A stretch of DNA of 17,124 nt, taken from Conidiobolus incongruus B7586. Lineage: Eukaryota; Entomophthoromycota; Entomophthoromycetes; Entomophthorales; Conidiobolaceae. The notes beneath the pieces were generated by a model. That model saw only the letters and a list, made by a program, of their open reading frames with translations. It had not been told where the DNA came from and ran no database searches. The position numbers and the translations under genes were made by a program. Location: the NCBI GenBank assembly GCA_000697335.1, contig JNEM01011847.1:1-17124 (forward strand), written 5' to 3'. This document shows, piece by piece, positions 1 to 10,194 of this stretch (its first letter is position 1; the number at the start of each line of letters is the position of its first letter).

Positions 1-720
1 AATAATATTAATATAAGTTAAAATAAAAAAAATCTTAGAGTATATTTAACTATATTAGGTTTAAAAAAAACTTATTTTTTTTAAAAAATCAATTAAATTT
101 AATTAATTTAATAATTTATAAAATTGCAAAAAATTATTAACTAATAAAAACTATAGAAATTAGAATAACTATATAATATTTTAATATTTTTCAAAATAAA
201 ATTATATATATATAATAAATTAATATTTAATTAAAATATTTGTTATTGATAAGAAATTAATATATAAATAGATTTTTACTTATATATTTTAATATAGATA
301 ATATATAAGTCTTTAATTAAACTTATGTTATAAAACTAATTCTTTAATTTTTTATATATTCCATACTTGATATTAGCTTTTAATAAATAAAAATCTTATA
401 TTTTTAACTTTAAACTTTTAAAAATTATTGATTTAACTAATTTATATAGTCTTTTTTTTTAATATTTTTTATTATCTTGATATTTATTAATAAATTATTA
501 TTTCCTAAGATTAAAACTACCTTTATTAGCATTATATAGTATATTGGTATTATTTACTCTTAATATAACTATAATAAATAATATATTGAAATCTTAAATA
601 AACTCATTGATAAATTAAATTGATTATATCCTTACTAATTTAAGTCTTTCTCTGTATTATACTGACTTTATTATCTATTATTATTATAGTTTGGAATTAA
701 AAATTATCATTATATAATAA
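1..720. other. AT-rich gene-free stretch
   Basis: Very AT-rich, with stops in all frames and frequent poly-A/T runs. I see no gene, RNA or repeat of note. Confidence 0.7.
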
Positions 721-1276
721 TTATTATATTGCATCCTGTTCCCTTGGATAAACGAGAACAAGGAGCCAGTATTAAAAACCATAAAAAGAATACACCATTA
801 TATAGCCACATCTCCATAAACTCTTAAAATACCTTTAAATACACTAGCAGCTTCTATCATAGAAACTTGATTTTTGGTGTCTATTTAAAATTACATTTTT
901 GCCAATTATCCTCTTTTACATCCATTATTTCTAAAGAGTAACACCTCTACCTTAGTGTTACTAACATCACACATTAACTTAATACCAAATATATTATTCA
1001 ACATACTTATTTCAATAATAAAATCAATTCTATTACAACTTTGATATTTTTTTACTCATTACTACTTAATTTTACAACCTGGCTCTTATTTGTTCTAATT
1101 TGCCCAAATTGCAATTAATTCCATATGACGAACCTAATCAGATAGCCATTGCGACCCAACTGGTCCTCTTGGCCCCTAGAGTTGTAGATCACATAATCAC
1201 TTATATCTCTGACCATTGTGGTGAAATGTTGGAGCTGGCATTAATACCCTTAGCTAATCTTGTTACAAATTATTAA
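721..1276. other. Island of higher GC with decayed coding texture, perhaps a retroelement or gene relic
   Basis: This island stands out from extremely AT-rich flanks. On the minus strand (about 1030 down to 730) it reads in protein-like pieces, including TKVEVLLFRNNG, which recalls the segment after the palm in non-LTR (LINE-type) reverse transcriptases. On the plus strand a 68-codon open stretch (1070-1273, TAA at 1274) has normal-looking codons (for example PKLQLIPYDEPNQIAIATQL) but no ATG near its start. No continuous gene can be supported on either strand. It is probably a relic; strand and family remain uncertain. Confidence 0.35.
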
Positions 1277-2149
1277 TCAATTTATTTTATCACACAGGAT
1301 TTTATTTTAGATTGAATTATTTGTTTACTGAGTTATTTACAATTTTTAATCAAAACATTCAATTGCTTAAAAAGTGTTTTATTAACTTCAAAGATATTAA
1401 AGTGCTTTATCACTTAGTAACTTGAACTATAATTTATTTATAAAATGAGGAGAGAATTCTTTATTTTAAGTTTTTTCAAAAATATATTTAAATTTTATAA
1501 AAATAATTCTATAAATATATATATATATATATATATAACGTCATTGAATAGCTTGTTCAAAATTTTCGATAAATTAACAAGTACGTAGTTACTAATAAAG
1601 ATGAAGATGATATTTTAAATATTATTATATGTCTAATCTTTAATCTTAAATTGTTTTTAATTATAATTTTTATAATTGGGATTTAAATGACGTTAATTAG
1701 GAATGATAAAAAATTTAATAGATTTTAACCATGATCATAATATGATAAATTACAATAATATTTCAATTTTTAATTGGATTACACATGATTTTAAATTTCA
1801 ACAAATTTATATTAGTCTGGATAATTTGATTAATATTTACAAATATCCTTTTCCCAAGTTCTTTAGGAGTAATTCTTAAAATTTTAATATTCTATAACTG
1901 AGAATTCTATGATTATGGTTAAAATTTGAAGGGGTTAAAAAATTATAAATTGAAATAAATATTTAGAATAAATTTAATTAGAAAAAAATTTAATGAGATA
2001 TTTACTAAATTATTTGTATATTGATCGGAAGTTTCTAATTGTAGTTATATAATCTATGCTTAATAATAAACCTTGAAGAAATTTGAATTTTTTATTTACT
2101 ATACTGGCCTTATAATTTAATACTATTCCAATTGTTTAAAAATTTGAAG
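1277..2149. other. AT-rich gene-free stretch
   Basis: AT-rich, with one (AT)n tract at 1513-1537. No supportable reading frame or RNA gene. Confidence 0.65.
1513..1537. repeat. (AT)n microsatellite
   Basis: An alternating AT tract of about 25 nt, in AT-rich non-coding DNA. Confidence 0.85.
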
Positions 2150-2505
2150 CTTCATAATACGGGTCTTTTAAAAAGTAGACTTTCAATAAAGATCACGTAG
2201 ATTCAATAGAACTGATCAATGACGACTAACGTGATACTTAAAAAACTTTTATTAAAATATCAAGATGTAGAGCTTGGCCCTGATCGAGATGATCCCTGAG
2301 CGAATAAGTGCCCAGTAACTATTTTATAGTGTAGTTAATCCACTGCCAATGTGTTGAAACTCCAATTACTGTTATAGTCCAAAATTTTCCTTGTGTAAGG
2401 ATTGTATCGAGTATATGTAAATGGATTACATTCGGAATCATGACGGACGGCTAAAGTTGAATGGGGACCGGACCTCCTGATCCGCGACCATAAGAATACT
2501 ATATA
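2150..2505. other. Second island of higher GC, probably a decayed gene or element fragment
   Basis: G+C rises sharply against the flanks, especially at 2265-2500. The minus strand is open for about 56 codons from about 2505 to 2338, with a believable residue mix (for example NPYTRKILDYNSNWSFNTLA), and coding-like text continues beyond. There is no start codon or recognisable domain. I compared it by eye with common structural RNAs (U1-U4, U3) and saw no match. A decayed coding sequence on the minus strand is the best reading. Confidence 0.3.
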
Positions 2506-4330
2506 TTATGTATATTATAATCAATGTTATTGTGTTTGACAATTTTTAATTAATTCTTTATCTAAAGAAAATATTTATTCTTAATTTAGAACAAATCAAT
2601 AATTAAAAATGCCATTGAAATGAATCACTTTGTTTGCAATTAAAAGGTTTGATATTAAATTATACACAATACAATACTATATAACAAATATTATTAATAA
2701 ATATAATAAAGCTTCAATTAGTTCACTATTTGTATTTAAAAATTCTGATATTGAAAATTCTCAAGTAACATCAAATTGTTATATTAGTATAAAAATTAAG
2801 TAATGGCAAAATATTAAATTTAAATAAAAATATTAATATATGATTTATAAATATTAATACTCTCTTTCATTATTGATAACTGTTTATTATATTTTTAACA
2901 AGCTTTTAACACATAATAATAGTTTTTTTATTAAAGACTAAAATTTAATAATTTACAAACCAAATTAATTTGTTTACAGGAATCTTTTTATAAATAAATT
3001 TTTTAATTTCTTAAAACAATTAAAATTACATAGGTGGTAATCTAATGAATATATTAAATATGGTAACTTTTTCTGATTTTTTAATATAGAAAATCTTTTA
3101 CAAGTTCAACTTAATGTACTTTATAATTTTTATATGAAATAATAATATAACATTATAAATTATTATAATGATTAATATTTATTTTTTAATAAAATATTTG
3201 TTTATTAAAATTTATAAAAAAAAGTTATTTAAGCTTAACATTTTATTTGATTTTTAAATAAATGATTATGTAAAGTATTTTAAGATTTATTGATTATAAT
3301 GATTTATTATAGAAATCTCTGTTTTTAGTTATATTTTCAAAAGTTTTATTTAACTTTAGCTATTTAAATTTTTTAAGCTATTGTTAAATTATATAAAATT
3401 TATTTTATTTTTTTATTAATTAATCCCAGTTTAAATTTTATTATAAATAATATATTTATATAATTAATATAATATTACTTAAATAATTCTTTAGCTGAAA
3501 TGAAATAGTATTTTCTAATATATTTTTTTACTTAATTAATTAATAAGTAAAAGAAAAATAACAAAAATTAATTTTTTAAATTTAAGTAAATTTTATTAAT
3601 ATCCCTTTTAGCTTTAAAGTGGCAAATCTAATAATAAATGGTGGTTTTGAATAAAATATTATCTTTATAAACTGTTTATAAATCTTAAATGATTCTAGAG
3701 GGTTTATGGTTAAGTTTTAATAATATTAAAATAAAAAACTTTTGATGATCACTATCTAATTTAAACATGATTAAATTTAACCTCAAATTTTTAAATAAAG
3801 ATATTTTAATGAAATAATAACTATAAACTATATATAAGTTTATAAATATTAATTTTCCTATATATTTTATATATAATTAATTTTTCAAAATTAACAATAT
3901 ATTTGAAAAATCAGAAAATAAAAAATTAGCCATTTCTTTCTTTTCAAACTAATATTATGTTTATTTTTCATTTTAACATCTAAATCTTAATTTATATATT
4001 AATTATTCACCAGTGATATATTATAATAATATTTATTTTTTAAATATTTATTGAATAAAATTAATTAAAAAAATTAATTTTAGATCAGTTATTTTATTAA
4101 CAAATTTGGGAAATCTAAAAAAAATTACTATATTAGTCCGTAAAAAATAAGAAAAAACCGTTAACAATATTAAACTTGATCATATTTGGATATTAGCATA
4201 AGTTATTCATCAAAAAGATTTGATCGCATTGGATATCCCTTTCAAACTATAATTATCTAACATCACAACTTATTAGAACTCTAGTTATTAGCATCATTAT
4301 ATAGTAACATAAAATAATAACCAATATAAC
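2506..4330. other. AT-rich gene-free stretch
   Basis: Almost pure A/T with dense stops. From about 4130 composition becomes slightly more balanced on approach to the inverted repeat at 4331-4455. Nothing recognisable. Confidence 0.65.
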
Positions 4331-4455
4331 ATTGAGGAATTATTAGTGATAATTGTGTTAAAAGGTAGAGCACAAGTTAATAATCACTAATAACAAATGG
4401 TTTCAAACTCATTTGATTATTCGGATATTAGCTCTTTTTAATCTAATACCTCAAT
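4331..4455. repeat. Nested inverted repeats with a hairpin at the core
   Basis: The outer arms are ATTGAGG (4331-4337) and CCTCAAT (4449-4455), each adjoined inward by ATTAG/CTAAT-like sequence. The inner arms are a perfect 11-bp pair, TTATTAGTGAT (4340-4350) and ATCACTAATAA (4383-4393), continuing after a bulge into TTGTG/CACAA around a 13-nt loop. A GGATATTAGC direct repeat is nearby (4188-4197 and 4423-4432). It could be a small MITE-like remnant or a structured transcript. No target-site duplication is evident. Confidence 0.4.
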
Positions 4456-4879
4456 TTACCGCCTAAAAATCCGCCAAAATTTCTTTAATTTTCTTTGAAT
4501 TTAATAATTATATTTTTGTTATATTAAATTTTGGTACTTATTAAACTATAAAATATAATCAATATAATATATAATGGTATTATAGCCAAAGTTGTATTAA
4601 AAATATTCTGTCATATAGGATGTTGTTTGATAAAAACTACATACAAAATTTAAACTATTCAGGATTAAATCCAAGATTTTAATTACAGATAATATCAAAT
4701 TATTTAAACTATTCTGAGTTAACATTAATCATAATAGATATGTTTACTCGATTGATAATTGAAATGAGGTGTTTTATGTTTTTTGAACGTTTCATAGCAT
4801 TTCTAACAACTAAGAATGTAGGAAATTGCTAAATAAGGATGATTTGACTAATCTAAACCCAATTGTACTCAGCATTCCG
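4456..4879. other. Gene-free stretch before the kinase promoter region
   Basis: Moderately AT-rich, with no open frame of useful length on either strand. It may include distal control sequence of the kinase gene. Confidence 0.5.
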
Positions 4880-5227
4880 TAGGCCACCCAATTTGGAAAT
4901 AAAAATTTTAAACTCAAAATTGACTCTTATCCCTTTGAATATTAAAAACCTTAATTAACCACTTGCTCCCTTCTTTACACTTGTTATTTCTATCGGTGGC
5001 GTATTAAGCTAATCAACCGATTTATTCTACATTAAGTCAACATATTTGCCTAGTTGCACGGCTATAACTTAAATTATCTCTGTACTACTTCCAAAACTAT
5101 TTTTTCTGTACCACATATAATATTCTTACTCTGTATTTATTAAAGCCCAACGCCGCGCTTAGTTTTCCGAGTTTGAAGACTGGTTTCATTTTACCATTTA
5201 TTCATTCACCTTCTAGCTCCCTAATCA
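4880..5227 (+). promoter_or_regulatory. Promoter and 5' leader region of the PAK-like gene
   Basis: This stretch is clearly less AT-rich than the DNA upstream, contains a GC cluster (CCCAACGCCGCGC, about 5146-5158), a TATAATA element at 5116-5122 (106-112 nt before the ATG) and a pyrimidine-rich run just before the start codon. Neither strand has a convincing reading frame. The exact transcription start cannot be placed, and a leader intron cannot be excluded. Confidence 0.45.
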
Positions 5228-7176
5228 ATGTCATCGACTTCACACCCAACAACTCATACTAAAACTAAATACGAATGGGTCAGTGATATGTTTCAATTTT
5301 CAAAGCCAAAAATTCTCAAAACTAAGAAAAAGAAGAGCTCCGCTCCTGCTATATTTAATACTGAGTTGAGTTCTAATAATTCAATTTCCTTAACATCAAG
5401 TAAAGCTAGTACACATTCAACTAATACGATTCAAACTATTTCAAAGCCTACGGATTTTGAACACGGGATTCATATTGAATATAACGATCAATCTGGAAGA
5501 TTTATGGTAATATTATTTTTCTACAATTTTTTTTTCTTCATTTAAAACTAACCTATTTCTTGTTCATAGGGTGTTCCAGACGTTTGGAAACAAACAATTC
5601 CTTATGACGACCTTTTAAATACTCAATATTTAGATCCTCTACTTGTTCCCACAACTCCACAACGTATTTGTTAATTATTAAATATTTTTTTTTCATGATT
5701 TAACCTCTCTTTTTTTTAATGATTTAGATAATTTTGAACCTAGCGACTCTTGCCCCACTATCAGTTCACCTTATAACCTCAAACATAATATGAATGTTCA
5801 TGTTGACGATTATGGTAATACAACGGCAGTGGTAACTATATAAACTAGATATCAAATATTACTTTAAATTTACTAATAATATGTAGGGTATTCCTCCAGA
5901 ATGGATACCTTTATTTGCCCAGTCTGGTTTAAGGTTAGAGGATGTTCGCAGTCAGCCTGAAATATTTGAAAATTTATTCAACCCAAAGACCGGTAGTCTT
6001 ACGGTAAAAAGTTTTGGTAATCTCATTTCCTCTTCCAAATTTGCTTCTCTATTCTCCAAACGTATGACAACAACTGGCGCTATTCCATCAAATAAGACCT
6101 CAAGTTTAAGAATTTCTATTAGCACCGATCCTGTCATGGAGAAAGATTCTCCGGCGTCTTTTGTTTCTCATTTAAGTGGCCCAACAACGCCGGCAAGTCA
6201 TGATCACGAGCCGATGAGCCCCTCTTTGCCAGATATTGAACCAATGGAACCTATACTACTAGATGATGCCATTAAAGTAACCTTGAACGAATATGATTTA
6301 GTTGATTATGTCAATTTATCCGTGAATCCAAATTTCCGATTCCTGGATATGAATTTGATAGCAGAGGGCGAATCTGGAGATGTGTATACAGCTCAGGATA
6401 CTCAAACTAATAATTCAATTGTCGCAATCAAAATTATTCCATATACACAAACAGCCAAACTTAAAAGTCTTAAAAATGAACTTGAAGCAATGCGCTCATG
6501 TAACCATCCTAACTTAGTGTCATTATTAGGATGTTTTTCTACATGCGAATCACTATGGATGACAATGGAATGTATGGATCTTGGCTCGCTATGTGATATT
6601 GTTTCATGCTATCCAACTATTCAAATGACAGAAAGCCAAATTGCTAGATTTAGTTATGATATTCTATGTGGTTTAGCCTTCTTAGAAGGTTGTCAACGTA
6701 TCCATCGTGATCTTAATAGTGACAATATCCTCCTAAATTTCAAGGGGCACATTAAAATTGCAGATTTTAACCGATGTGTAGTTGCCTCACCCCCTGGAGC
6801 AAAAAGGAAGTCATGTATGATCTCGACACATTGGATGGCTCCAGAAGTAGCTAAGATGGAGCATTATGATTGGCGGGCAGATGTTTGGAGCTTTGGTATG
6901 CTTCTCATGGAGATGGCCGAAGGTATATCGCCTTTCGCAGACTATCCTGCTGTACAATTTGTTAATGTCATTTCCAATGCCAAGCAACCAAGATTGAAGC
7001 AACCTTCACTTTGGTCTGATAAATTCATCAATTTCTTCAGTCAAACTGTTGATCCTGTCAAAGATCGCAGAACATTAGCGAGTTCACTTCTGGATCATTC
7101 ATTCCTCAATGTTAAGTGCACTAGTACCGAGATTGTAACATTGTACGAGCAATGTAGAGCAATATTTTCAGAATAA
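5228..7176 (+). CDS. PAK/Ste20-family protein kinase with two tandem CRIB motifs (4 exons, 588 aa), possibly catalytically impaired
   Basis: Exons are 5228-5506, 5570-5663, 5728-5831 and 5887-7176. The reading frame is continuous through all four and ends at TAA. The start is fixed by an in-frame TAA at 5222, just upstream. Domains: a basic patch (residues 26-36, KPKILKTKKKK), as often flanks CRIB domains; CRIB 1 at about 71-99 (ISKPTDFEHGIH, then GVPDVW); CRIB 2 at about 136-165 (ISSPYNLKH, VHVD, then GIPPEW) followed by a PAK-like inhibitory-type stretch (LFAQSGLRLEDV); a low-complexity linker; and a kinase domain at about 309-570. Kinase landmarks are glycine loop GESGDVY (320-326), VAIK Lys341, likely helix-C Glu357, HRD 432-434, Asn439, APE 477-479 and Asp491. 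Odd residues: Asn436 replaces the usual HRDxK Lys, DFG is DFN (452-454), and GTPYW is ISTHW. The activation-loop phospho-acceptor position is Ser468. Such proteins bind GTP-Cdc42/Rac and act in polarity and MAPK signalling. Family assignment is firm; catalytic activity is uncertain. Confidence 0.93.
5507..5569 (+). other. Intron 1 of the PAK-like gene (63 nt, phase 0)
   Basis: The intron starts GTAATA and ends TTCATAG, with a CTAAC branch-site candidate at 5548-5552 and a pyrimidine-rich tail. It lies exactly between the Phe-Met and the Gly-Val-Pro of CRIB 1. Removing it joins SGRFM to GVPDVW, which restores a consensus CRIB; reading through it gives a hydrophobic nonsense tail and a stop. 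Confidence 0.93.
5664..5727 (+). other. Intron 2 of the PAK-like gene (64 nt, phase 1)
   Basis: The donor is GTATTT and the acceptor is GATTTAG, preceded by a T-rich tract. A TTAAC branch candidate sits near 5700. It falls after the first base of a His codon (C|AT) and separates the two CRIB-coding segments. Splicing keeps the frame (TTPQ-H-NFEPSD). Confidence 0.88.
5832..5886 (+). other. Intron 3 of the PAK-like gene (55 nt, phase 0)
   Basis: The donor is GTAACT and the acceptor is TATGTAG. A near-perfect fungal branch site TACTAAT is at 5871-5877. It splits CRIB 2 directly before Gly-Ile-Pro (NTTAV | GIPPEW), the same place and phase at which intron 1 splits CRIB 1. Confidence 0.92.
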
Positions 7177-7214
7177 TTGTGACTCTTTCTATCAAAAACA
7201 AAAAACCACTATAA

Positions 7215-7249
7215 TGAGATCATCACATACTAGCATTTTGAGATCATCA
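7215..7249 (+). repeat. Direct repeat TGAGATCATCA in the kinase 3' UTR
   Basis: Exact copies of an 11-mer lie at 7215-7225 and 7239-7249, 24 nt apart start to start, 39-73 nt after the kinase stop codon. They would be in the mRNA, where they could be a paired binding site, or they may be chance. Confidence 0.45.
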
Positions 7250-7379
7250 TAACCTCACCCAAAATATCAACCACTAATCGAATTATTTATTTAAAAATAT
7301 CCACCAATTAGAACGATTCTATAATTCTATTTAATAATGACATAAATCATTATTTTGTTAATATAATCCATCATGTGTT

Positions 7380-7385
7380 AATAAA
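7380..7385 (+). terminator. Possible poly(A) signal AATAAA downstream of the kinase gene
   Basis: This AATAAA hexamer is about 204 nt after the kinase stop codon, on the same strand. In DNA this AT-rich the hexamer arises often by chance, so it is only a candidate. Confidence 0.2.
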
Positions 7386-8524
7386 TAATTAAAATTTTTG
7401 TTAATAATGTCAAATTGTATTATAAATACTAATAATTTAAGATTGTTTTATTAATTGACTTTTTAAATGATTCTACTTTTCATGATAAACTTAAAGAATT
7501 TCTTAAATGATTTTCTGAAATTGAAAATAGCATTTTCTCATCAATCCATTAAATTATTAATTAATCCATCTGATTTGCTTGATAATTTTCATATAAAAAA
7601 ACATCATTTAAATTTTAAATGGATTATTAAATTTGTATTTATAGTTGATAATTAGTAGATAGAATACATATAAAACTTAATTGATAAATTGATATTTTAA
7701 TATTATAATGTTATTTAGTATAAAATGAAATAGATTTTTATTATTTATTAAATATTCCTTCCTTCAATAAATTATATTATGATTTTTCAATATTAATCAA
7801 CAATATGTAATTTCCTTTTAAATTAATAAATAAAAATCATTAATAATATTAAAATAAGAATATTAAACTTTAAAATAAATATATATATATACACTTAAAA
7901 TATTATTAATTAATTTGAAATAAAAATTTAATTTAATCAAATTAAATCATAATATAATTTTATTATCAATTATTTATTATTATTATTAAAACTAATTTAA
8001 ATTATAAATATTATAAAAACAATTAATAATATTAAATAATATAATATAATAATTGTTATACTCAATTAATATATATTCATTTATGATCAACTTTTATATT
8101 ATTGTAATATTTAATATAACAATATTTTGATTCATTAGGTATATTTCTTTGAGTAATTCATTTTGAATATGTAACCAAAATATTATATTTGAATCTATTT
8201 AAATAAGAAATAAATCATGCTAGAGTTTCAATGTATTGATAATAATAAACATATTATTATATTCATAATTAAATTGTATAATTTTTAAATTGCATTTTAT
8301 TAATTGTAATATAATTTCAATAATATAAAAATAATTTTTTTATTTAATTTAAAAAAACAATAATTTTTTTTCATTTTTAATTTTTTTTTAGTGTACTTTT
8401 AATAATTAAATATCGCCAATATACTTCTAATCATAAAAGCTTACAACCATTTAATAATTTAAGAGTAACTTTTTAAATAATTATATTACATCATTTATTT
8501 GAATTTTATAGTTTTATAATTTTA

Positions 8525-8549
8525 TTATATATATATATATATATATATT
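8525..8549. repeat. (AT)n microsatellite
   Basis: An alternating AT tract of about 24 nt between TTTATT and TTGTTAAAC, in non-coding DNA. Confidence 0.85.
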
Positions 8550-8929
8550 TGTTAAACAAATTTAATATAAAATTATTAATTTTCATTTTTAAGAAAAATT
8601 TATTAATAAAATGGGCAAATGATGAAATGTAAATAGCTCAAATATTAAGAAAACCTACAATTTTGTTAAGTTATTTGATTTAAAAAAATATAATATAATC
8701 TTAGTTAATGTGATATACTTTAAAGTAAGATTATATATATAAATTTTATGAGAATTAAAATGAACAAATAATAAATAATTATATAGTGAATATGTACCAA
8801 TGAATACGTAGTGTAGATATATCATAAATTATTTACAAATTGAATAAAATTTTTCACATATTATCTTATTGAGATCAATTGGATAAGATTGATTGGAATT
8901 GAAATTATTATTTTAAATTACTAACACGA

Positions 8930-9260
8930 GTTGGGAAAGCCATTTTCGGATTAATTCATATACAAGAAAGAGATCTGGAAAATTCCAGGTAACTGTTAGG
9001 GAGAAAGGGAGTTTATTGGTTGAAGGCAGATAGCTTGGAGGACCCAGGTCCAGCTCGTCTTGTTGAGGATAGCTCTAATTCCGGGTTTTATATAGAGTGA
9101 GTTGGGTAAAGTGATTCATGATTCTCCGGTAACTTGCATCATCGGCCAATTAAAAGATAGAGTGAGAGCAGATGATATGCGAGGGGGAAATGACTTTAAC
9201 ATTAGGTTGATATAAGAATACCTGGGTAGAAGGGAGTCATCTGGCTCGTGACATTACTTA
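8930..9260 (+). mobile_element. Third GC-richer, purine-rich island; possibly the decayed tail of an LTR-type retroelement
   Basis: The plus strand is strikingly G/A-rich. It contains short protein-like pieces, for example GVYWLKADSLEDPGPARLV (about 9010-9065), faintly like the C-terminal end of a Ty3/Gypsy integrase. A purine run GAGGGGGAAA (9181-9190) is followed directly by TG, the order expected of a polypurine tract and the start of a 3' LTR. No complete domain and no pair of terminal repeats can be seen. It is a broken, old fragment with several breaks. Family assignment is tentative. Confidence 0.22.
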
Positions 9261-10128
9261 AATATATCAATACCTTCAATGCGTTATACATTAACCAAAT
9301 TTTCATCAAAAATCATAAAATACAAAATCTATGAAATTTCAGATCAGGTTATAAAAAAGATTTTGAGATAAATATTGTATATAATATAAATAATGAGAAT
9401 ATACATAAATACTATTTTCATATTGAATTAATCGAATATTATATATAATAATAATAATAATACTAATGTCTATTAAATATATAAAAATGATTACGAAATG
9501 ATTAGTTGGAATTTTTTGTACTAAAGAAAAATATAATAAGATTAAAATAATATATAACATGATTTATCTAATAATTATATTTTCAAAATATGTTTTTTTA
9601 TGATAATTACTAGTATATTATAAAAATTAGGAAAACTTAGCATAGAATAAAACATTCTATTATTTAACATTTTTAAACTATTTATTCATAGAAATTGATT
9701 TTATTTTAATATTAAAACCAATTAAGATTATTGTGAATAAATTTAATTAATATAACTTTAATGGTTATAGCATTTGAAAGATCAATTAATATAAAATGAA
9801 TTAGAAATATATATTACACAGAATTAACTAGTTCACGATAATAAATAGATCAATGATTTTATCTATTAGCTCTTAGATTAGGTTTAAAAGTATTGACTCT
9901 ATTTAGAGTATATTTAATTGTAAAAATATTATATTCAGAATTATGAAAAGTTAGCTTTTTTCCTAATATTTTGTTAAATGAATATAATTATTTAATTCAC
10001 AGATATAATAAAAATTTTGTTAAATTAGTATGAAAAAGTTTCAAATGCTAGAATAAACAAAATATTGATTAGTTTAATGCCTTTAATAAACGATTTTCAT
10101 TTAGAGGAAAGCAATAAATTTATCAAGA
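9261..10128. other. AT-rich gene-free stretch before the 164-aa gene
   Basis: AT-rich with an (AAT)n tract. A minus-strand 73-codon frame (9339-9560) is an Ile/Tyr/Leu-rich artefact of composition. Distal promoter sequence of the 10195 gene may lie at its end. Confidence 0.6.
9449..9462. repeat. Short (AAT)n microsatellite
   Basis: About four to five AAT units downstream of the third GC island. Confidence 0.7.
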
Positions 10129-10140
10129 TATATTTAAATA
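10129..10140 (+). promoter_or_regulatory. TATA-like element upstream of the 164-aa secreted protein gene
   Basis: TATATTTAAATA lies 55-66 nt before the ATG and is followed by a pyrimidine-rich tract (TTCCTTCTGTTCTTTTC, 10141-10157), a common fungal core-promoter layout. The spacing matches the TATA-like box of the other secreted-protein gene. The surrounding AT-richness limits certainty. Confidence 0.45.
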
Positions 10141-10194
10141 TTCCTTCTGTTCTTTTCATAACTTTATCCCTTTTTAATTATTTTTAATATTAAT

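Larger units (their letters stand above)
7250..8929. other. Kinase 3' flank and AT-rich gene-free stretch
   Basis: AT-rich. A 62-codon frame at 7467-7655 is made almost wholly of Ile, Leu, Lys, Asn and Phe, as expected of random AT-rich DNA, so I do not call it a gene. An (AT)n tract is at 8525-8549. Confidence 0.6.

Noticed and set aside
2150-2505. Spliceosomal or nucleolar RNA (U1-U4, U3) in the GC island
   Set aside because: No match by eye to their conserved 5' ends, Sm site or box C/D layout; the minus strand reads more like decayed coding sequence.
5952-7002. Antisense open frames across the kinase (5952-6137 and 6811-7002)
   Set aside because: They are mirror frames of a clearly coding exon, with no independent support.
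7467-7655. 62-codon plus-strand open frame downstream of the kinase
   Set aside because: Composed almost only of Ile, Leu, Lys, Asn, Phe and His, with no signal or domain. This is typical of random AT-rich DNA.
9339-9560. 73-codon minus-strand open frame rich in Ile and Tyr
   Set aside because: It spans an (AAT)n tract, has no balanced composition, and has no promoter or context. It looks like a composition artefact rather than a membrane protein gene.
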